Part shown: piece after piece, positions 1-8,878 of the stretch
How positions within the stretch are numbered: position 1 is the first letter of the stretch
Layout: each line of letters opens with the position of its first letter
DNA from: Magnetococcales bacterium
GTDB lineage: Bacteria; Pseudomonadota; Magnetococcia; Magnetococcales; DC0425bin3
Length of the DNA: 39,363 bases
Assembly: GCA_015231175.1 (NCBI GenBank)
Contig: JADGBZ010000030.1
Coordinates: 1-39,363, forward strand
Reading direction: 5' to 3'
Program-made: the position numbers and the translations under genes
Notes under the pieces: generated by a model
Told to the model about the DNA's origin: nothing
What the model saw: the letters and a program-made list of their open reading frames with translations, nothing else
The model's database searches: none

Positions 1-311
1 GATTCGAGTTTGGTAGGGCTGTGTGACCGCGATCAACCAAGAAGGGACACTACCCACATCTTGTCCATCTGGACTTCGGGGACATTCAGGTTGCAGACCA
101 ACGATTACCCTGATTCGCCACGCACAATCCGTTGACACCCGGGCGGTCGAGACGCCATTCTTGGCGGGTTATCGGACCGTGCGGCAGCCGAAAATGGTCC
201 TGTGAGCCGCTCCGGGATGATCGTGCGAGCGTGGGCGGGGGGCATCTGCCCCACGCGGGCGGGAGATCGGCGGGGCGGTGTCACCAACTGCGTTACCTCG
301 ACAGGGATGTT
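1..311. other. Leading non-genic or truncated stretch
   Basis: I see no convincing gene here. One frame is open from base 3 to a TGA at 24-26 and could be the last few codons of an upstream gene. Another frame runs from a TGA at 136-138 to a TGA at 313-315, which would overlap the next ATG as ATGA, the same coupling used throughout the downstream operon. Its translation is Gly/Arg-rich and does not look like a protein I know, so I do not call it. Confidence 0.4.
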
Positions 312-998
312 ATGAAAGACAAGATCGTTTTGTTCGGAACGGCGGACTATGCCAAAATTGCCTTCACCTACTTGAGCGAAGCCAGCCCCTATGATGTGGT
401 GGCTTTCACCGTGCATGCCGCGCATCGGCAGGAGGAGACTTTGTTCGGGCGCCCGGTGGTGCCGTTCGAGTCGCTGACCTCGACCCATCCCCCGGATCAA
501 TTCAAGATGTATGTCGCCGTGGGACAATCCAAGCTCAACAAGACCCGGGCGAAGGTCTACCATGAAGCCAAGGAGAAGGGTTATACCCTGATCTCCTACG
601 TTCACCCCAGCGTGCAAATCTGGTCCAACACCACGATTGGGGACAATGTGTTCATCTTCGACCATTGCACCGTGCAGCCTTTCACCCGGATCGGCAACGA
701 TGTCATCCTCTGGTGCGGTTGCGACATTGGCCACAATGCCGTCATCGAGGAGCACTGTTTCGTGGCTGGCCAGGCGGTCGTGTCGGGTTTTTCGCGGGTG
801 GGCGCCTACACCTACCTGGGTGTGAATGCCACCATTCGCGACCGGATTGTGGTCGGTCCGGAAAACATGGTGGGGGCCGGTTCCCTGATCATGCGCAACA
901 CCAAACCGCGCCAGCTTTTCGCTCCGGAACGAACCAAGGCAGAGAAGACAGACACCTACCAACTGTTCGGCTTGACGGATGCCTCCGGAACAAAATGA
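312..998 (+). CDS. NeuD/PglD-like sugar O- or N-acyltransferase (hexapeptide repeat)
   Basis: 228 residues. The N-terminus (KIVLFGTADYAKIAF) has the Rossmann-like nucleotide-sugar-binding fold typical of NeuD/PglD proteins. From about residue 95 the chain turns into left-handed beta-helix hexapeptide repeats with alternating Ile/Val and Gly/Asn (for example TIGDNVFI, RIGNDVIL, RVGAYTYLG). Such enzymes transfer acetyl from acetyl-CoA to an amino or hydroxyl group of a nucleotide sugar or sialic-acid-like sugar in the cytoplasm. The PseF-like gene three genes downstream supports a nonulosonate substrate, but this is inference. An upstream in-frame extension (from 132) is open but Arg/Gly-rich; the ATG at 312 fits the start of the family fold. 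Confidence 0.78.
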   Translation: MKDKIVLFGTADYAKIAFTYLSEASPYDVVAFTVHAAHRQEETLFGRPVVPFESLTSTHPPDQFKMYVAVGQSKLNKTRAKVYHEAKEKGYTLISYVHPSVQIWSNTTIGDNVFIFDHCTVQPFTRIGNDVILWCGCDIGHNAVIEEHCFVAGQAVVSGFSRVGAYTYLGVNATIRDRIVVGPENMVGAGSLIMRNTKPRQLFAPERTKAEKTDTYQLFGLTDASGTK

Positions 999-1010
999 GG
1001 GGATGTGAGC

Positions 1011-1928
1011 ATGTTCACCAGGAAGATCAAATGGGAAAAAAAGGGACTCATCCTTGAGCCTCGTACCGAACTTTGGTGGAACCGCACCCATATCATGGCC
1101 CCTACCATCGACCCCATCCCGGTGGAGGGCGGATGTTTCAAGGTCTATTTCGGCGGTCGCAATGACAAAAATCAGACCCATGTGGCCTGGGCCATCATCG
1201 ATCTGGATCAGGACGGCAAGGTAGTGGATTGGGCCAAGGAACCGGTCATCCATCCCGGCCATCTGGGCACCTTTGACGACAACGGGGTGGTACCCAACTG
1301 CCTTGTCAATCACGGCAAGCGCAAATACATGTATTATGTCGGTTTCAAACCGGGTGGCACCACGCGCATGGACCTCTATGCGGGTTTGGCCCTGAGCGAA
1401 GACAACGGCCACACCTACAAAAAATATTCCGAAGCCCCCGTACTGGACCGCAACCACATCAACCCCTACATCAACACCGCCCCGTTCGTCCTCTACGACC
1501 ATGGCATCTGGCGCATGTGGTATGTAGCTGGCACGGCGTGGCGGCATCGGGATCTGCCGCGCTACAATCTGCAACACGCCACCTCCCACGATGGCATCCA
1601 TTGGCATCGGGACGGAACCGTGTGCATCGATTTTCGCAACGACCATGAAAATGCCCTGGCCCGGCCTTTTGTCCTCCTGGAAGATGGCATCTACAAAATG
1701 TGGTTTGCAGCCAAGGGGAAGGCCTACCGCCTGGCCTACGCGGAGTCCGAGGATGGCATTAACTGGATCCGCAACGACGATTTTGTCGGGATTACCGTGT
1801 CACCGGACGGTTGGGACTCCGAGATGATCGAATATGCTGTCATTGCCCGACACAAAGGCCGGAAATTCATGATCTACAATGGCAATGCCTATGGAACCTG
1901 GGGGGCCGGGCTGGCTGTCGAGTCGTGA
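1011..1928 (+). CDS. Five-bladed beta-propeller glycosidase-like protein (GH43/GH32 superfamily fold)
   Basis: 305 residues. The sequence repeats short blade-like units with aromatic/Asp motifs: YKMWFAAKG, IWRMWYVAG, YMYYVGF, SEDGINWIR and SHDGIHWHR. The 'xxDGxxWxR' units are characteristic of the GH43/GH62/GH32/GH68-type propellers. Proteins of this type recur inside O-antigen and flagellin-glycan clusters, where a catalytic role is not established. A GAGGGGA ribosome-binding site at 997-1003 is 7 bases from ATG 1011, so I prefer it to the GTG at 1005. Its stop overlaps the next start as GTGA. Fold is well supported; enzymatic activity is not. Confidence 0.72.
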   Translation: MFTRKIKWEKKGLILEPRTELWWNRTHIMAPTIDPIPVEGGCFKVYFGGRNDKNQTHVAWAIIDLDQDGKVVDWAKEPVIHPGHLGTFDDNGVVPNCLVNHGKRKYMYYVGFKPGGTTRMDLYAGLALSEDNGHTYKKYSEAPVLDRNHINPYINTAPFVLYDHGIWRMWYVAGTAWRHRDLPRYNLQHATSHDGIHWHRDGTVCIDFRNDHENALARPFVLLEDGIYKMWFAAKGKAYRLAYAESEDGINWIRNDDFVGITVSPDGWDSEMIEYAVIARHKGRKFMIYNGNAYGTWGAGLAVES

Positions 1929-2623
1929 CCACCCTGGCCATCATGCAGCCGACCTATCTGCCGTGGGCGGGGTATTTCGGGTTGATGGATCAGGTGGATC
2001 AGTTCGTCCTGCTGGATGTGGTCCAGTATGACCGCCGCTCCTGGCAACAGCGCAACCGCATCAAGACAGCCGACGGGCCTTTGTGGCTGACGGTGCCAGT
2101 CTTGAGCAAAGGGTTGCGGGAGCAACGCATTCAGGATGTGGTCATCGATGGCGAGCGGGATTTTGTCGTGACGCATGAACGCTCCCTGCGAACAGCCTAT
2201 GGGAGAACGCCGTTCTTTGCGACCTACAGTTCCGGCCTGTTCGAGATTCTGGCCAAGGGGCATGGCAAACTGGCGGATTTGACCATTGAATTGATCCAGT
2301 GGCTGCGTGACCAGTTGGGTATGCGCACGCCGCTGGTGCGGGCCAGCTCCCTGGAGACCTCGGGGAGCAAGGCTGACCTGCTGGCGGGCATCTGCACCAC
2401 GCTGGGCGGATCGCTCTACATCTCACCGCCTGGATCGCGGGAGTATCTGGACGCCACCACCGCTTTTTCGGATCGCGGCATTCCGGTGCGTTATTTTGCC
2501 TACGAGCATCCGCACTACACGCAACCCTTCGGGGAGTTTATCCCCTACATGTCGGTGGTGGACATGTTGTTCAACCATGGCCCGGAGAGTCTGGCGCTCA
2601 TTCGCCAGGGATACAGGGAGTGA
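1925..2623 (+). CDS. WbqC-like family protein
   Basis: 232 residues. The opening TLAIMQPTYLPWAGYFGLM and the following QYDRRSWQQRNRIK are the hallmarks of the WbqC family (IxQPxYxPWxGYF, then DxVQYxRxxWxxRNxI). The family is found in O-antigen and capsule loci; some members sit beside nucleotide-sugar aminotransferases, and the biochemical role is unsettled. The GTG start overlaps the previous TGA (GTGA), giving a protein of normal family length. The longer frame open back to 1811 would overlap the upstream gene by over 100 bases and is unlikely. Confidence 0.85.
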   Translation: MTTLAIMQPTYLPWAGYFGLMDQVDQFVLLDVVQYDRRSWQQRNRIKTADGPLWLTVPVLSKGLREQRIQDVVIDGERDFVVTHERSLRTAYGRTPFFATYSSGLFEILAKGHGKLADLTIELIQWLRDQLGMRTPLVRASSLETSGSKADLLAGICTTLGGSLYISPPGSREYLDATTAFSDRGIPVRYFAYEHPHYTQPFGEFIPYMSVVDMLFNHGPESLALIRQGYRE

Positions 2624-2627
2624 CCCC

Positions 2628-3344
2628 ATGCCCGAACGCATAGCCATCATACCGGCCCGGGGCGGGAGCAAGCGGTTGCCAGACAAAAATATCCGGTCTT
2701 TTTGTGGTCAGCCCATGATCGGTTACGCCTTGCAGGCTGCCCATGCCTCGGGCCTGTTCTCCTGCATCCATGTCTCCACCGAGAGTGACCGGATCATGGC
2801 GGTGGTTGCGTCCCTGGGGCATGCCGTGGCCTTTCCGCGCCCCGTGGAGCTGGCTGATGACCATACGCCCCTCATGCCGGTCCTCAAGCATGTCCTGGAG
2901 GCCTGGCAGGAGCGTGGCCGGCACTTTGACCAGGTTTGTCTGCTCAACCCCTGCTCCCCCCTGGTGGAGGCGGCGGATCTGCGGGGAGCAGCGGCGTTGC
3001 AGGATGCCAATCCGACCCTCTCCGTTCTGGGGGTGACTCCCTTCCCTGTCCCCATCGAGTGGGCCTACCTTTTGGGCGAGGGGGGGCGTTTGACCCCGGC
3101 GCAACCAGGCATGTTCAAGGTTCGGTCGCAGGATTTGGGCAAAAAATATCATGAGGCGGGGTCGTTCACCTTCTTTCCGGCACGGCGTATCCTGGAGATC
3201 CGGGGGGCCGGACGCGATGATGATTTTTTGGGCTACCCCATGCCCCGGGTCAAGTCGGTCGATATCGACGATGCCGACGATTGGGCCATGGCGGAAGCCC
3301 TTTATCTCGGACGCCAGCTCCAGGCGGCTGGAAAACATTTGTGA
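2628..3344 (+). CDS. pseF: Acylneuraminate cytidylyltransferase, PseF-like (CMP-pseudaminic acid synthetase)
   Basis: 238 residues. IAIIPARGGSKRLPDKNI is the CTP-binding signature of CMP-nonulosonate synthetases, followed by CGQPMIGYALQAA and VSTESDRI. The central NPCSPL, then RSQDLGKKYHEAGSF, resembles the RSQDL-YHDAGQF block of PseF rather than NeuA, and SVDIDDADDWAMAE is the usual C-terminal Mg-binding end. It would activate pseudaminic or a related nonulosonic acid with CTP for transfer to flagellin or a surface glycan. Translation starts four bases after the WbqC stop. The pathway genes expected upstream (pseB, C, H, G, I) are not in the window. Family is certain; the exact sugar is inferred. 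Confidence 0.8.
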   Translation: MPERIAIIPARGGSKRLPDKNIRSFCGQPMIGYALQAAHASGLFSCIHVSTESDRIMAVVASLGHAVAFPRPVELADDHTPLMPVLKHVLEAWQERGRHFDQVCLLNPCSPLVEAADLRGAAALQDANPTLSVLGVTPFPVPIEWAYLLGEGGRLTPAQPGMFKVRSQDLGKKYHEAGSFTFFPARRILEIRGAGRDDDFLGYPMPRVKSVDIDDADDWAMAEALYLGRQLQAAGKHL

Positions 3345-4582
3345 ACACCTCACCTGATCTGGCTTCATTCGTAGTGGGAGTCCGGAGAGAAGGAGGGCTC
3401 TCTCTCCGCCGGATTTTGTTCGCCTTGCGCGGACGCCCTCTGTTGGCATCCCGGTTGTTGCGGTTGCGAGAAAAATTGACGCCCCTGCTGGGTCCATGGC
3501 GCCCTCTGGGGAAAGAACCCGGTCTCTCGCCTGAACATGCAAGCCCCAGCACCGGGCATTTTGCCGACTATCAAAATGTGGCCCTGCAACTCTCCTGGGT
3601 CCGGATGCAGGCGGGAACACATCTTGCCGAGGGGATCGAACCCCGGGTATGGCAGGCGGAGGTTCGTGAAAAGCTTGGAGAGTTGATGGGTTTTCGGCAC
3701 GGGAAAGGGTCTCTGGAGCTTGCGCACACCTTTCGTGAGATCCTGCCCGGTGGTTTGGAGCGGGAGGCGTGTTATCTGCGCCTGACCTCCGGGCGGTATG
3801 TGGTGGCCAGTGTGTTGCGTGATCCCGTCCGCCGGGGAGAAGAACTCGCCCCGGTCATGATTTGCCTGCAAGGCCACACTTCGGGCGCCCACATCTCCTG
3901 GGGCGAGGCACGGGAGACGATCGATCCAGCCCGGTTGGCCCGGGGAGGGGATTTTGCCGTGCAGGCGGTGGCGAGGGGATTTGTGGCGGTTTGCATCGAG
4001 CAAAGCGGCTTCGGCGAGCGTCGGGAACAGGTTGTAACCCACCAGTGGGATCACCCCTGTATCGATCAGGCGAATCGCGCCTTGCTGCTCGGAAGAACCC
4101 TGCTGGCGGAGCGGGTGATGGATGTCTGCGCTGTGGTCAACTGGCTGGAGCGGACAGGCGCGGCCTACCGGATCGATCCTCGGCGCATCTACGCCATGGG
4201 TAATTCGGGTGGCGGAGATACGGCCCTCTATGCGGCTGCCCTGGATCTGCGTATCGCCGGCGTCATCGCCGGCAGCTGCGTCGGACGTTTCTGCACCACG
4301 AGTGGCCGGCGCAAGAGTTGTCCGGACACCGTCATTCCGGGAATCCTTGCATGGTTGGAATACGACGATATCCTGGCCCTGTGTGCGCCGCGTCCGGTGG
4401 TAGCCGTGTCGGGCGAGAGGGACCATCTCTATCCCTTCTCCGAGGTGGCTGCCGTCGTGGCCGGGGCAAGACCGGTGTATGAGCGTTTGGGAAAACCCGA
4501 ACATGTTCGGGCCTTGGCCGGTCCGGGGGGACATCGATTCTATCCGGATATGGCCTGGCCTGCCTTCATGGAGATGATATGA
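3341..4582 (+). CDS. Alpha/beta hydrolase, acetyl-esterase/dienelactone-hydrolase type
   Basis: 413 residues from the GTG that overlaps the previous TGA. The nucleophile elbow is YAMGNSGGGDTALYAA (Gly-Asn-Ser-Gly-Gly), the probable acid is in VSGERDHLYPFSE and the probable histidine in GPGGHRFYPD. MICLQGHTSGAH carries the oxyanion region and IEQSGFGERR is typical of the large abhydrolase/acetyl-xylan-esterase-like group. In this cluster it may remove or transfer acyl groups on a glycan, but no substrate can be read from the sequence. No signal peptide is evident. The stop overlaps the next ATG (ATGA). Confidence 0.72.
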   Translation: MNTSPDLASFVVGVRREGGLSLRRILFALRGRPLLASRLLRLREKLTPLLGPWRPLGKEPGLSPEHASPSTGHFADYQNVALQLSWVRMQAGTHLAEGIEPRVWQAEVREKLGELMGFRHGKGSLELAHTFREILPGGLEREACYLRLTSGRYVVASVLRDPVRRGEELAPVMICLQGHTSGAHISWGEARETIDPARLARGGDFAVQAVARGFVAVCIEQSGFGERREQVVTHQWDHPCIDQANRALLLGRTLLAERVMDVCAVVNWLERTGAAYRIDPRRIYAMGNSGGGDTALYAAALDLRIAGVIAGSCVGRFCTTSGRRKSCPDTVIPGILAWLEYDDILALCAPRPVVAVSGERDHLYPFSEVAAVVAGARPVYERLGKPEHVRALAGPGGHRFYPDMAWPAFMEMI

Positions 4583-6369
4583 GCCGGTTTCTCCTGGCGG
4601 TGACCTTCGATCCGGCGGGGATCGCACTTCCCCCCACCACACCTCCCCCCACGGAAAAGGATGCCGTTTACGCGGATGCTTTTTTGCACGTGACGGCTGT
4701 GAACATGCACCCCATGCCCCGTGTGCATCGTTTGGGAAAGCGTGTCGTGGTGTTGTGTGGCCATCCGGCCTTTCAGGGACGCATCCATGACGCCGGAGCG
4801 CTGCGTCATCTACAGGATAATCCCGATCCCCTCGACTTTGCCCGGGGACTGAATGGATCGTTTTTGATCCTTCTTTACGATCCCCGCGTTCCCGAGTTGA
4901 AAATCATGACGGACCGGTTCGCCTCCCGACCCTTTTATTATCGGGTACAGGGGAAACGGTTGCTGGGAAGTTCATCGTTTACGGAGTTGTTTGCCAGAAT
5001 TGAGAAGCCTGTACTTGCGCCGTCGGCTTTTTTTGAATTTCTCTATTTCCGGCGCCTGTTCGGGGAGAAGACCTACGAAACGGAGAGCCGTTTTCTGCCA
5101 TTTGCCTCGGTGTTGAGTGCGGGAGATGGTTCCATCCGGCGTTATTGGCACCCCACCTTTACCAAATCCACGTTGACTTTGGAAAAATTTGCCACGGAGC
5201 TGTCCCATCGGTTGCGGCAGTCGGTGGCGTTGTATCAGTCGGATGAGCGCCAGTATGGTCTGATGTTGAGCGGTGGCTTGGATTCCCGCGCCATATTGGC
5301 CGCGACGATGGGCAAGATTGTCTGCTTCACCAACTGCCCGCAGCGCAACAACGAATATGAAGTGGCAGCCGAACTGACCGGTATCGCCGGAGTACCACAC
5401 CATTTCATCCCGCGTCCGGTCCAGTATCTGAACAACCGCATTGATGATGCCGTTTATATCTCGGGGGGCATGACCAACCATACCGAAGCCCAGTTCGCCG
5501 GTTATGAGCAGGACATTCTGCCGGCTGCCCATGCCGTGTTTCTGGGGTTGGCCCTGGATATCATGTTTTGTGGGCACTACCTGCCCAAGGCCCCCTGGCG
5601 CATACTGGGAACGGAGAGTTGCGCTTTTCGTCTGCGCGGCATCGACCAGGATCTGGCCGGGCAGTTCATGAATTCGATCAGTTACCGCCTGAAAACTTCG
5701 GATCCCTGGAGCATCGTTCGCCCTGAACGGCAGCAGGAGTTGCGCGACAAACTGCGCCACAGTGTGGAAGAGAGATTGAAGCTGGGGCGTGGTTTTGGTG
5801 CGGAGGGGTACGATCAGTGGGAGTTCATGCACCTGCACAACTTTGCCCGCCACTACTCCTTCCAAATGGCTTTTTCCCTGCACAGCTACGTGGATTATCG
5901 CATTCCGGCCATGGAGAACGATCTTTACGATCTGTGTCTTGCCATGCCGGTGGATTACAAGGTCAACTGGCGGGCCTACCAGATGGCCATTCGGCAATTG
6001 AACCCGAAAATGATGCGGGTGCGCAACGCCAACCATAACCTGCCCGCCGACCTTTCGTTGTGGTATGCCACCGCCATGCGTTGGGGACGGGGTGCAGCCA
6101 ATCGATTGTTTGGCCCGCGCTGGCGCAGTATGCCCCGAAACGATGATCGCTCCTGGCCTGCCGCCCGGGATTCGATCGACATGAATCCCAATATTCAAGA
6201 CATGGTACGGGCGTTACCGGACTCGGAACCCCTGGCCGCCCTCGGCCTGTTTGAGATGGACCGGGTGCGTACCATGGTGGGTGAGCACATGACGGGACAA
6301 CGGGACCATTGTGGTCTGCTGAACGGCCTCCTCACCATCAACCGGTTTCTGCTTGCCCCGGGATCATGA
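4579..6369 (+). CDS. Asparagine-synthase-like protein lacking the glutaminase cysteine
   Basis: 596 residues. The C-terminal half has the AsnB PP-loop SGGLDSR (residues 231-237), followed by a helical synthetase domain with YVDYRIPAMEND near 435-450. The N-terminal part resembles the Ntn glutaminase scaffold (LNGSFLILLYD, MTDRFASRPFYY), but residue 2 is Ser, not the obligatory Cys, and the N-terminus is unusual, so ammonia from glutamine is unlikely. Such proteins in glycan clusters are thought to amidate or adenylate a sugar carboxylate or an unknown acid. ATGA overlaps join it to both neighbours. Function beyond ATP-dependent adenylation is unknown. Confidence 0.78.
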   Translation: MSRFLLAVTFDPAGIALPPTTPPPTEKDAVYADAFLHVTAVNMHPMPRVHRLGKRVVVLCGHPAFQGRIHDAGALRHLQDNPDPLDFARGLNGSFLILLYDPRVPELKIMTDRFASRPFYYRVQGKRLLGSSSFTELFARIEKPVLAPSAFFEFLYFRRLFGEKTYETESRFLPFASVLSAGDGSIRRYWHPTFTKSTLTLEKFATELSHRLRQSVALYQSDERQYGLMLSGGLDSRAILAATMGKIVCFTNCPQRNNEYEVAAELTGIAGVPHHFIPRPVQYLNNRIDDAVYISGGMTNHTEAQFAGYEQDILPAAHAVFLGLALDIMFCGHYLPKAPWRILGTESCAFRLRGIDQDLAGQFMNSISYRLKTSDPWSIVRPERQQELRDKLRHSVEERLKLGRGFGAEGYDQWEFMHLHNFARHYSFQMAFSLHSYVDYRIPAMENDLYDLCLAMPVDYKVNWRAYQMAIRQLNPKMMRVRNANHNLPADLSLWYATAMRWGRGAANRLFGPRWRSMPRNDDRSWPAARDSIDMNPNIQDMVRALPDSEPLAALGLFEMDRVRTMVGEHMTGQRDHCGLLNGLLTINRFLLAPGS

Positions 6370-7607
6370 AAGTTTTGGTCGTCTCCAGCAAGTATCCACC
6401 GGAATACTCGGGTTCGGGCCATCGCGCCCACGCCACCTGGCAACGGTTGCGGCAGCGGTGGCCGGAGCTGACCTGGGAGGTGGTGTGCAATGCCGTAACC
6501 CAGGCCGGACGACGGCAGGAGGTGTTTGAGGGGGTGCCTGTCATGCGCCTGGCATCCCCCCTGTTTCAGCATGCGCACCGCATTCCCTGGAGCGGGCTGC
6601 GCCGGATCGTGCAGGCCTGTCAGATGTGGTGGGAGGGGGCGACGGCGCTTTGGGTTTTGCGGCAAAAAAAATGTGACGTGCTGCATGTGTTGGGTATCTC
6701 GCCGGCCACCACGGCTGCCGTGATGTGGTCCCGCTGGCGGCGCATCCCCTTGCTGCTGGAGCTGGTCAATGCCGGGGCGGCGCCGGACCTCAATTTTCCC
6801 GGCCTGCGGTGGTTTTGGCAGCCCGATCTGACCCGAGGCGCCGTGGTGGTGGCCATCTCCGAAGAGTTGGGTCGGGTGTGTGTCCAAAAAGGGTTGCGGG
6901 ACAATGTCTGGATCCGGGCCAACCCGGTGGATGAAAAGGTGTTCTATCCTGACTTTGCCCAGCGGGGAACCCTGCGGCGTGCGTTGACCCCTTTCCAGGA
7001 GGGGGATCGCGTCATCACCTCGGTGGCCAAGTTTATTCCGCGCAAAAATCAAATCTTTCTTCTGGAGGTTTTAGCGCGTCTGCCTGACCGTTTCAAATTG
7101 ATTCTGGTGGGTCCACTGGTGGAGAGTGGTCCGTTCCGAGAGCGGGATCTGGCTTGTTTCCAGAAAATCGAAGCGAGAGTGCGCGAGCTTGGTCTGACCA
7201 GCCGGGTGATGCTCAAGAGTGGCCATGTGTCTGCGGCCCCGTTCATGCGGCTTGCGGATCTCTACGCCTTGCCAGCGTGGGATGAGGGTTTGGGAACACC
7301 AATGCTGGAGGCGATGGCCTGCGGCGTGCCCGTCGTGGCCAACGCCGCCGAAGCGGCCTTCCGGGAGTGGATCCGGGAGGGTGAGAACGGCTCTCTGCGC
7401 CCCCTGGACCCGGCGGCCTGGGCCGAGGCCATTCTCCTGGTCGAGAGATTCACTCCCGAGCAGTGTATGCACATGGCCGATGCCATCCTGGCCAAGGCAA
7501 CCACGGCAGTAATCGACCACGGCTACCGCTGTTTGCTCCAGGGTCTGACCTCCGTAGCCCCGGATCAGGTTCTCCCTGTTGACACCTGGCTTACCCATGC
7601 TCCTTGA
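6366..7607 (+). CDS. Glycosyltransferase family 4
   Basis: 413 residues. MKVLVVSSKYPPEYSGSG is a GT4 N-terminus with the conserved glycine-rich turn. The C-terminal domain contains SVAKFIPRKNQIFLLE (sugar-nucleotide donor domain start) and DEGLGTPMLEAMACGVPVV near residues 305-325, the E-x7-E donor-binding motif of GT-B retaining enzymes. It should transfer a sugar from a nucleotide donor to a lipid-linked or protein-linked glycan at the inner face of the membrane. It starts in an ATGA overlap. Donor and acceptor cannot be read from the sequence. Confidence 0.87.
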   Translation: MKVLVVSSKYPPEYSGSGHRAHATWQRLRQRWPELTWEVVCNAVTQAGRRQEVFEGVPVMRLASPLFQHAHRIPWSGLRRIVQACQMWWEGATALWVLRQKKCDVLHVLGISPATTAAVMWSRWRRIPLLLELVNAGAAPDLNFPGLRWFWQPDLTRGAVVVAISEELGRVCVQKGLRDNVWIRANPVDEKVFYPDFAQRGTLRRALTPFQEGDRVITSVAKFIPRKNQIFLLEVLARLPDRFKLILVGPLVESGPFRERDLACFQKIEARVRELGLTSRVMLKSGHVSAAPFMRLADLYALPAWDEGLGTPMLEAMACGVPVVANAAEAAFREWIREGENGSLRPLDPAAWAEAILLVERFTPEQCMHMADAILAKATTAVIDHGYRCLLQGLTSVAPDQVLPVDTWLTHAP

Positions 7608-7639
7608 TCCGCTACCGGTCCGGGAGGAGGCCAGGCAAC

Positions 7640-8878
7640 ATGGAACGTGACTTCTTACGTATCGCCCTGCCCATCTCCTCCTTTTTGCCGAACACGGGTG
7701 GGGCCGAGGTGGGGTTGCACAACATAGCCTCCCGTTTGCAGCGGGATGGTCACCATCCGGTGGTTGTGGCTCCGGCGCCCCTCGTCCGGCAGTTGCGGCG
7801 CGAAGCGTGGCCATTGCCTTATGAAGTGGTCGCCTTTCCCCCCCGCATGGGAGGAGTTGTGAACCGCTGGCCCACAGCGGGATTATGGTTGCTGGATCAT
7901 TTTTTTGCCCATTTGCACAGGCGACACCGCTTTGATGTGTGGCATGGAACGATCGGTTATCCCGTGGGCGTTGCCCTGATACACTTTGCCCGGAAGCACG
8001 GGAACATTCCCCATTTTGTCCGTTGTGCCGGGGAGGATATCCAGAAGGCTGCCGGGATCGGCTATGGGGCGCGGCTTGATCCACGGGTGGATACCCTGAT
8101 GCGGCGCTGGTTGCCGCAGGCGCAGTTCCTGGTTGCCATCACCGACAGCGTGGTCGCCGAGTACCGCAGCCTGGGGGTGGGTGAAGAGCGGATCGTCTCC
8201 ATTCCCAACGGTGTCGATCTGGAACGATTCCAGGGCCATGTCGATCGGGAAAAGGTGCGCAGCGGGCTGGGCGTTCCGGCCACGGACTGTCTCTTTCTGG
8301 CCGTGGGGAGAAATCATCCCAAAAAAAATTTTCCCGCCCTGATCCAGGCGGCGGCGCGGATGCGGCAGAACCATGTTGGCGGGTTTCGTCTGGTGATTGC
8401 CGGGGGTGGCGCCGACACCCTTTTGCCCCTGATACGTCAATTGGATGTTGAGCAGGAGTGCATCCTCTGGAAATCGGTCGAGAAACCAGGGCGTGGCGGC
8501 CTGCCTGGCCAGGCGTTGCAACTGCCTGCCGATGATCTGGTCGCCCTGTATCAATCAGCGGATGTGTTTGTTTTTCCCTCCCTGATCGAAACCTTTGGCA
8601 TTGTTTTGGTGGAGGCCATGGCTGCCGGTTTGCCGGTCATCACGACAGATGCCCCGGGGTGCCGGGATATCATGCGCCAGGGGCGGGATGGCCTGCTCGT
8701 CCCACCCGGGGAAGATGCCCCGCTGGCCGAGGCCATGACGCACCTGTTGCAAAATCCCGCCGCTCGTGCGCAGTGGGCGGAACGGTCCCGGGAACGTGTT
8801 CAGCACTTCTCCTGGGACACGGTCGTAAAAAAATACGTTGACCTCTACCATCGGGCTGTTGCACAAACCAGGGCATGA
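7640..8878 (+). CDS. Glycosyltransferase family 4
   Basis: 412 residues. IALPISSFLPNTGGAEVGLHN is the GT4 N-terminal GGAE motif; AVGRNHPKKNFPALIQAA opens the donor domain, and LIETFGIVLVEAMAAGLPVI gives the E-x7-E motif. TDAPGCRDIM and GRDGLLVPPGE complete the family signature. ATG 7640 follows a strong GGAGGAGG site; a TTG at 7604 overlaps the preceding stop (TTGA) in the same frame but has no ribosome-binding site, so I prefer the ATG. It probably adds the next sugar after the product of the preceding GT4 gene. Confidence 0.87.
   Translation: MERDFLRIALPISSFLPNTGGAEVGLHNIASRLQRDGHHPVVVAPAPLVRQLRREAWPLPYEVVAFPPRMGGVVNRWPTAGLWLLDHFFAHLHRRHRFDVWHGTIGYPVGVALIHFARKHGNIPHFVRCAGEDIQKAAGIGYGARLDPRVDTLMRRWLPQAQFLVAITDSVVAEYRSLGVGEERIVSIPNGVDLERFQGHVDREKVRSGLGVPATDCLFLAVGRNHPKKNFPALIQAAARMRQNHVGGFRLVIAGGGADTLLPLIRQLDVEQECILWKSVEKPGRGGLPGQALQLPADDLVALYQSADVFVFPSLIETFGIVLVEAMAAGLPVITTDAPGCRDIMRQGRDGLLVPPGEDAPLAEAMTHLLQNPAARAQWAERSRERVQHFSWDTVVKKYVDLYHRAVAQTRA

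Noticed and set aside
23-205. Small frame containing TLIRHAQS, like a histidine-phosphatase motif
   Set aside because: Only 60 codons, no further domain, GTG start without a ribosome-binding site; the motif is short enough to arise by chance.
105-1646. 513-codon minus-strand frame
   Set aside because: Antisense to the acyltransferase and propeller genes, whose motifs are clear; long antisense frames are common in GC-rich DNA.
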